A stretch of DNA of 64,000 bases from Chrysomallon squamiferum (taxonomy: Eukaryota > Mollusca > Gastropoda > Neomphalida > Peltospiridae): NCBI GenBank assembly GCA_012295275.1, contig CM022674.1, positions 62,001 through 126,000 on the forward strand, given 5' to 3'. Under the pieces are notes generated by a model. The model was not told where the DNA came from. It searched no databases and saw only the letters and a program-made list of their open reading frames with translations. Below are positions 12,501-64,000 of the stretch, one piece after another. Position 1 is the stretch's first letter. Every line of letters starts with the position of its first letter. The translations under genes and the position numbers were made by a program.

Positions 12501-14538
12501 CAGTTCTTGTGATGTACAACTGCCAGTTATCTGCAACAGCTGTTTGCTATTTTCAGCTACAGTTTATATCTGTCATCGAAAGGGTAATATTACACAGGAG
12601 TTCCAAAACAGGATTCTGTCCCTTTTTCTTAATCTCCTTTTCTTTCATTTCTGTTGTAATATGCATTAACTAGGTATTTTCTGTCCATCATTAATTAAAA
12701 CAAACCAAAAACCCTTCACTGATACTTACAAAAACAGAAACAAAAAGAAGGAACAAATAAATAATAATAATAAAAATGTATTGCTTAAAGTGTACTCATA
12801 TTAACTTTACCCATTAAAGTCATTCTTGCTGACCTACACAAATCCTTTGATATGTTACTACAGTAATAAAGATGAGAAGAAAGTTTAGAACAGAAAAAAA
12901 ACATTCTTGTCTAAGTGTACTTTCTTGCACTGCTCAGAATACTACAAGTCTGTCCATAGGTTTGTTTGATGTGGGGTTTATAAGCAAACCTGTATTATAA
13001 CTCAAAATTATAAAGATAATAAATACACTATCTAATCTAAGCACACAACTAATAATGGTTATGTGGGAGTGGATGGTTTTTATTACAGAAACTGTTAAGT
13101 ATGCTTGTCATGGTCACAGCTCCCTAATGTTTTTTCAGAATCTGTCTAGCACTGAAGTAGTATAATTATATCAAGTCATATTTAAAAAACAAAAATTCTT
13201 CAAAATTTTGTTTAGCATTGAAGTAGTATAAATTATATTAAGTTGTTTTAATTTTTTTTGTCAGAGGCCTGGCAGTTCAGTAACAGCTAGGTTCTTAATC
13301 CAGTACTGAACTAGTTATTATAGGTTATGTCAAATTAAATTTTAATGTTCTTTTGTCATAGAAATCATCATGTATGCCTATCATGGGTTGCTTTTCACCA
13401 GTGTTATGTCTTTGAATGTGTATAAATTATATAAAGTTAAATTTAATTATATTGTTAACAGTGAACTATAAGTCAAGTTAAATTTCATTTAATGAGGGAA
13501 CTGGTTCAAGCAATTTGTTAGGGGCTTAACTTGAAATGTTGGTACAGTATAAAACTAGTATGGACCATTATATGTGAGCTAATAAGAACAAAACAGCAGT
13601 GAAGCATGTGTGTGTCCTGATATACTTTACGAGAGTTCCAGGAGCATTCGTTTTTTTTTCTTCATATCTTTAAGAACTGTACAACTGCTAGCAATGAAGT
13701 ACAAGTTGAAAGACTTATCATTTTTTTTAAACGTTTTCTTAACAGGGATGGACAGAAATATGGCCAGTATTCAGCTTTGATTCAGTTGACCACCACTGTG
13801 ATGTAGATTCTTTTTTATTTTTCTCAGATGGCCACTTATCAGTAATGTTTCAGATCTAAGGCTAGTTAATGGGATCAGTTTAACTAATAATCATATCTTG
13901 ACTGAGGTTCACTGAAGATGTACTGGGCATCCTGTCCAGTGCACTTGAATACACTGGTCTTAGTGTGTTATAAGAAAGAAAGATCAGGAAAAGAGATCTG
14001 CTGTTATTCTTACTATTAATTACATCATGAATTTTGTCCAGGTTTAATGCTAATTAAAATATTTAAATGTTCTAATTGACAAATGTATAAAAATAATTAT
14101 TATAGATATGTTATATAAAAATAATATTACTGTTTAATAAAAAATACAAAGTATGACATGTTTTTACCATAATTCCACTCAAATTTAAATTTCAAATATT
14201 AATTTTTAACTGAGTCATAAGCTGTCACCAACATGTCTTGATCTCTATTATCATGTTGCTGCAGGCAGTGCATGTATCTGACTTAAACTCAAGTCAAATG
14301 TTTGAAAATGTTTCACATTTGTTTGGTTACTTAAATTAGTATGTAGTTATAAATTTTGTAGTTAGTGTGTATATTTTAAGCAGAGGTGTAATTACAGATG
14401 GATAAATGTTTATAACTTTCTCTACATACACAAAATTATTAAACTTTATTTTAGGTAAAAATAGAGATTTGATTTAGTTCATGAAAAAATAATTACCACT
14501 TCTTATAGTAATGACATTTATTAATATTAAAATTTTAA

Positions 14539-14589
<51 letters not shown>

Positions 14590-15310
14590 AATTTAAACCT
14601 GTGTTCCAGATGTTCTAACAGACCTCAAGTTACCAGTTCTGAAATGGCCCTTGATCTGATCTCATCTGAAATGTGAATTATGAAATGCAGATATCTGTAT
14701 ACAGTATCTGTATATTACTGTACCCACACCCGCTAATTATCTCAGACTGTGTACATTGCACATGAAGTGTATGATTGATATCTGTTGGATACAGCAGATG
14801 TTCATGACTAACACAGTTGTATTCTGACTGTCAGAGTCATAGAAGGTTCTTGATGTGAAATGTGAGTTTTGAAAAACATCATCAAATAAACTTGTCCAAT
14901 TTTATATGGCTTACTGCTAACTGATTATTTTAGCTGATAACACTTTTATTTATAAATAAGTTTTCATTCTGATAATTACACTAAATTAAATACCTTTCAA
15001 GCGCATGAAAAATGTATGTATAAATTGTTTTATATTTTGTTTGTGGTTTACTCTGACTTTCATGTTATACAGGAACATTTTTATGTAAAAAAAATTTCAT
15101 TTTATTTTATCTTACATATCAGTAAACATATAATGGTAACGAGAAATATTTTGTTTTCTGCAGTTAAAATAATCAAAATTGAACATCAGCTAAATATTGT
15201 TTATATAAAATATTTTTTTTTTTTTAATAATGATACAGTTTGAATAGACTATAGTTTTAAAAATAATCATCTTTTTTCTTTTTATTTAACATTAGTTTCT
15301 GATCAACAGT
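9553..15310. other. AT-rich non-coding stretch
   Basis: No coding exon is supported. Notable contents are an ATT/ATC-rich tract near 10718-10755, a two-copy diverged repeat at about 13130-13240 (core AGCA(C/T)TGAAGTAGTATAA), and an ATT array at 14539-14588 flanked by near-palindromic TTAAAATTTTAA sequence. Confidence 0.5.
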
Positions 15311-15318
15311 ATTTACTT

Positions 15319-15484
15319 TAATATAGCGGGACAAAAGAAACAATAATAAATAATATTAACAATTACAGAGAAATGCGTACACATTTTGCATACACTAATA
15401 TTTAATATAGCGGGACAAAAGAAACAATAATAAATAATATTAACCATTAGAGAGAAATGTGTACACATTTTGCATACACTAATA
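15319..15484 (+). repeat. 84-bp direct duplication
   Basis: A unit with the core ATATAGCGGGACAAAAGAAA occurs twice with an exact period of 84 bp (GCGGG at 15326 and 15410). The copies differ at only a few bases, so the duplication is recent compared with the surrounding diverged repeats. Confidence 0.9.
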
Positions 15485-15735
15485 ACAGAAGTACATGGCA
15501 GTAATTGACTGTAAATTACATGAAAATTAACGTCATAAATTAATTTGTTTGTTTGCTGAAGGCTCAGAGTGCTTGATTTTTTAAATTCAGGTTAGTTAAT
15601 TCCTTACCCTAAATCACTGGCAATACACTCACTTTTTGAAGTTTAAACTTGTATGTATGTAATGAAACTGCTCAACAAATACAGATTAAATAATTATACA
15701 AGTTACACAAACACAAAAATGTGATTTTAATACTT

Positions 15736-15761
15736 TTTTTTTTTTTTTTTTTTTTTTTTTA
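15736..15761. repeat. poly-T tract
   Basis: An uninterrupted T run of about 26 nt with no target-site duplication or element body that I can see beside it. Confidence 0.85.
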
Positions 15762-16283
15762 GATCTCTAATCATATATATTTTGTACATACAGCTCCTTT
15801 CTTTTCTGCTTTGCAAATTTTCAGAGTATTATTTTGGAACTGTTTTGGTGTATTTGTTCATATGAGGATTACTTTGAAAATGAACATGGCGTTATGTTGA
15901 ACACATGCAGTGCTGTAGATAAATGTCTAACTGAATGTTGTGTAATGATCCTTCAGTAAGTCAGTTATCACTTTTCCTTACAACATCAGTTAACTGATAC
16001 CTGCAATTAGTCAGTCTGTAACAGAAACTCTTTATCTATATACAACTGAAGTGCTACAGCGTTTACAAACATTATGCAGCACTGCACTTGATGATGATAC
16101 ACCACACTATACTATACTACACTAACTATATACCACTATACACATACATGCACACACATGCAAAGCATACTTTTTTTTCTTCTTTTTAAAAAAAATATTA
16201 GTGTTGTTCTGTTTTTTACTAATACAGTGCTATTAAACTTTAAAATTTACTCATTATACAGTTTTATGTTTGTTAATTATTTT

Positions 16284-16288
<5 letters not shown>

Positions 16289-16325
<37 letters not shown>
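16289..16325. repeat. TG/TA dinucleotide repeat
   Basis: Alternating TG run passing into TATATA. Confidence 0.9.
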
Positions 16326-16327
<2 letters not shown>

Positions 16328-17059
16328 ATTGTTGTACCTAAATTACTGATGAGTGCATGTTACCAACCGTGTTGGTAAATCATTACAACATCAGTTCTCA
16401 GAGATAATTGATGTTTCTAATTAATCACAGCTGTCTAGCATACACTTCATTTACACAGCCTTAACATTTTCTAAATAATCATTCTACTTGTTTACTTGCT
16501 CTGTTATAATAATAATTCTTTTATATATATTTTTATAGTATTTATTTACACGTGCAAAATAATTTGAGAATTTTAAAAGTGATTGTTAAAAGCAATGTCA
16601 CTTTCAACTGTCATGTATATTTTCTTACCTTTATATATATTTCTTACTTGAATTATTAATTCAGTTTATTTATACATTTAATACATTAATTATATTAAAT
16701 ACTGCACATTTACAAAGCAAAACAGTTTTAGAAATTTGAAAATAAAGTTAAATTACCAAATTTAAATAATAAGAGATAGTGTGTTTTCTTGTCTTCTTTT
16801 TGTTTTCTTCCTCTTCAGAATATTTAAACCTTAAATTTAACTCAAAATTTAAAAAACAAATTAAGGAGAAAATGTGCTCTTAACTTTCTCTTTCCATAAT
16901 TATTTTTTATTATTTATATAATTACTGTTTGAAGTTTTTTTATTCAACTATTTTTGGGTTTATCAACTTAATGTTACTTGTATCCATTTTGTGTATTTGT
17001 AAGACCTGTAGAATATTTGCATAAAGAAAAAATTGTCATATATGTTGAAATATATGTGA

Positions 17060-17190
17060 TCAAAATAATAATAAGAAGAAGAAGAAGAAGAAAAGAAAAA
17101 GAAGAAGATAAAATATTATCTACAAGCAGTTCTTTGTTTACACTTTTTAAAATTATTATTATTATTATTTTTTTTTTTTTTTTTTTTTCC
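17060..17190. repeat. purine (AAG) tract, ATT tract and poly-T tract
   Basis: An AAG-rich purine block (about 17068-17110) is followed by an ATT run and about 23 T residues ending near 17188. The open frames on both strands here are repeat products. Confidence 0.8.
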
Positions 17191-18169
17191 ATCCCATCTA
17201 TAGAGTTCTTGTTGCAGAATGAATCTAAATAACTATTTTGTTTGTTTTCTTTGAGCGAGAAATCTGTTCCTTTATGAAATATGTTTATATAGTTTTTAAA
17301 ACTTCTGTTATTTTCAAATTTCTTGTTTTTACTCTCTTTTTTATTTTTATTTTTATTTATTTTTTACTGCTAACAGTTCATTTTGCAAGCTGTTATCATA
17401 TTTTTTTATTTTTGTTTTTCCTGTTGTTGCTGTGCTGCAGGAGAAAATAAATACTTACTTAGTTACCTGCTTTAAATTAGATGATTTTAACAGTCCTACA
17501 CTTTTGTTTTTTTCTCCCTGCTAACCATAGTGAGTTAGAATTAGAGATTGTTGAAAGAAAAGCTATAATTATCAGTGCATTGACATCTTGTAATATTTTA
17601 TCTTTTTCCTTTTCTTATATGGTTCTGTCCTTTACTAATTTGAAAAAGAAAAAGAAGAAAGAAAGTATGAAAGGAAGAAAAGAAAAGAAACATGTATTTG
17701 AAAAAAAGAAGAAAGTAATACATAATTCTCTTTCAGTCCTTACTCAAGAATTTTTGGTAATTAGAAAACCAGATAGGTCATTTCATTTGTTTGTTTTTTC
17801 ACTCTATTCATATAATATGAATTAACAGGTTTTTTTTATTTATTTTTATTTTTTACAAAGCAAAAGAAAAAAGGAAAAGAAAATTGTCATGTCTTGTTGT
17901 ATGAGACAATTATTCTGTGTAGAAAACCTAGTTAGCTAGTTGTCCCAGTTTTGATCTTTAATATCTTATCTGCTTTTTCAGCTTTTATTATTAATATTTT
18001 TTACACTCTTTGATTATCATTCAGGTCATTTATTTCTTAATTTTTTTTTTCTCTGTTGTTTTGAAAACTATGATTCTCTTCATGGTATCAATCAATTTTT
18101 ACTAATTTTAATGTGTAGCCAGCAGTGTCTTTTTGTTCTTAGAGTAAAGAAAAATAACTCCCAAAAACA

Positions 18170-18590
18170 AATTATAACAAAAAACAAAAACAAAACAAAA
18201 ACAAGAGAAAACAAGAATAATGAATAAATAAAATAGAATAATTAATAGTAAATGCATTTTTAAAAACAAGAAAGAAAGAAAGAAACATTAACATCAGTTT
18301 ATGCTAATGTGAAAGCTGGTTTGATTTCATACAATATCCAGAGGTTTTTATGTAAAAAGAAATGAGATAAATAGTAGTAAAGAAAGAAAGAAAAACATAA
18401 ACAAATAGAAGATATAATTCCTTTAGCCTTGGTATTCATGTCAGTTTTATGCTAAATTGAAAACCGAATTGCCTATCTACCACATATCTCATGAAGTGTC
18501 CTGTTTGTCTTTGAAAAAAGAACAGACTATATAACCTGTGGTCTCAGTATTGCCCATCAGTTTATGCTAATTTGAAAACCAGCTAGCAAG
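18170..18590 (+). repeat. diverged tandem repeat of about 120-145 bp
   Basis: A unit made of a GAAAGAAAGAAA purine block and a segment CAGTTT(T)ATGCTAA...TGAAA(A/G)C recurs: the second segment is at about 18295, 18440 and 18557. The copies are diverged. Directly after it, at 18630-18780, the DNA is less AT-rich; this could be upstream regulatory or 5' untranslated sequence for exon 1A, but I see no clear splice donor there. Confidence 0.5.
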
Positions 18591-19542
18591 CCTGGTCTCT
18601 GTAACATGATGTTTCCTGTGGAGAATGTCTCTTACAGCCAGCCTCTGCCAGTTTCGATGCTCCTGCTTATGCAGCAGACGTGAATTCAAAAGCAGAACTG
18701 AAAGCAGACGGCTCAGTTAGAAAGCGTGCAGTTTCGGAGGGAAATACATCTTTGTGCTCGAGATATGGAGAATTTCTTTGTGTTCACTGCTGTTATGGAT
18801 TAGATTTTTATAAACAAGAAGATTAGATAAATTTTTCATTCACTAGGGTGGATTTATTTTCGGGTTTGGAAGATACTGTTAGCTCAGATTCTTTGTTTGA
18901 AATCTCTCTTTGTGTATATTATCAGTGGTCTTTATTTATTTTTGTTCTTGGTTATGTAAATTCATTAATATGCAGTTAGTAACTGGAGTTTACTTAATTT
19001 TGTGATTTCATTATATTATTTTTAAAATTAACTTTATTCTCAGAAATTAAATAATTTAAAAAAGGAATCATTTTAATGTTTTTCCTGCTTTGTAAATCTC
19101 GTTTATTAAGAATGACATCTTTAGTGTTTCCTAATTAAAGAGATTTAGCAATATTCTGGAAATGATCTTCCTGGTGAAGCTTTACAGCACTGTGTGTGTT
19201 CCTATTTCATTCTGAAACTAACAGCTTTTACTTTTTACTTTACTATTAAAAACAGTTTCAGTATTTTTTATAAACAGTGTTGTGTGTGTGTATTTAGTTC
19301 GTGATAACATAAACAAATCAGAATATTAATAAAACTTCTATTGAAAATATTGTAATTTGGATGTTTCAGTATCAAAAATTTAATAAGGTGCATATTCAGT
19401 TCTTATATATATAATTTGTCACCTTTTGTTAAAAGTTATTGTAAATCAGATTGTTGACGTGTAAATTCGTTGGAGGATAAAACAAATCTGAGCTAACAGA
19501 GTTTGAGTGTTTTGCACATTGCTAAGTGGATACCAATTAAAC

Positions 19543-63968
<44,426 letters not shown>

Positions 63969-64000
63969 CTGACTTCATGTACAAACATACAGTTGCTATA
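63969..64000 (+). other. start of 3' untranslated region
   Basis: The 32 bases after the stop codon run off the window; no polyadenylation signal is visible in them. Confidence 0.7.

Noticed and set aside
17481-17825. 114-codon frame with Lys-rich middle
   Set aside because: AAG/AAA-rich low-complexity intron sequence; no start context, splice support or recognisable protein.

Overview
This is a metazoan nuclear window: very AT-rich DNA full of simple repeats (ATT, TG/CA, GA, poly-T), with short islands of more GC-rich coding sequence joined by canonical GT-AG splice signals. I read one protein-coding gene, on the + strand. It is a non-receptor tyrosine kinase of the ACK/TNK2 (activated CDC42 kinase) family. 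I could follow its exons one by one with consistent phases from alternative first exons to a stop codon at 63966-63968, close to the window end. The species cannot be fixed; a protostome invertebrate such as a mollusc is my guess from AT content, intron size and microsatellite density (inference).

Layout: 1-19.5 kb holds no supported coding exon, only repeats, a hairpin and a possible non-coding first exon. At 19.5 and 22.8 kb lie two related alternative first coding exons (1A, 1B). Both end in phase 1 and fit the SAM-domain exon at 30.5 kb. In the 15.5-kb intron after the SAM exon lie two more candidate first exons (1C at 37.6 kb, 1D at 43.5 kb). Both end in phase 0 and fit only the kinase exon at 46.2 kb, so they would give proteins without the SAM domain. 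Exon 1D begins with Met-Gly and has two cysteines, which looks like a myristoylation plus palmitoylation anchor.

The kinase domain runs over exons 3-8 (46.2-53.6 kb), then SH3 (53.9-54.4 kb), CRIB (54.7-54.9 kb), a Ser/Gly/acidic linker, a conserved-looking segment at 56.2 kb, a very large disordered Ser/Pro-rich exon (56.6-58.6 kb), and a UBA-like C-terminus (63.3-63.97 kb). The 1A form is about 1476 residues by my count, longer than the roughly 1040-residue vertebrate ACK1.

The points most worth a second look: (i) the CRIB with its extension, and the segment in exon 14, resemble the CDC42EP/BORG family, suggesting a kinase that carries a BORG-like module; (ii) promoter choice seems to exchange the SAM domain for a lipid anchor; (iii) two separate minisatellites have copied functional splice signals of this gene: five 5' splice sites after the SAM exon and five 3' splice sites before the UBA exon. 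Every decoy leads to a quick stop codon.
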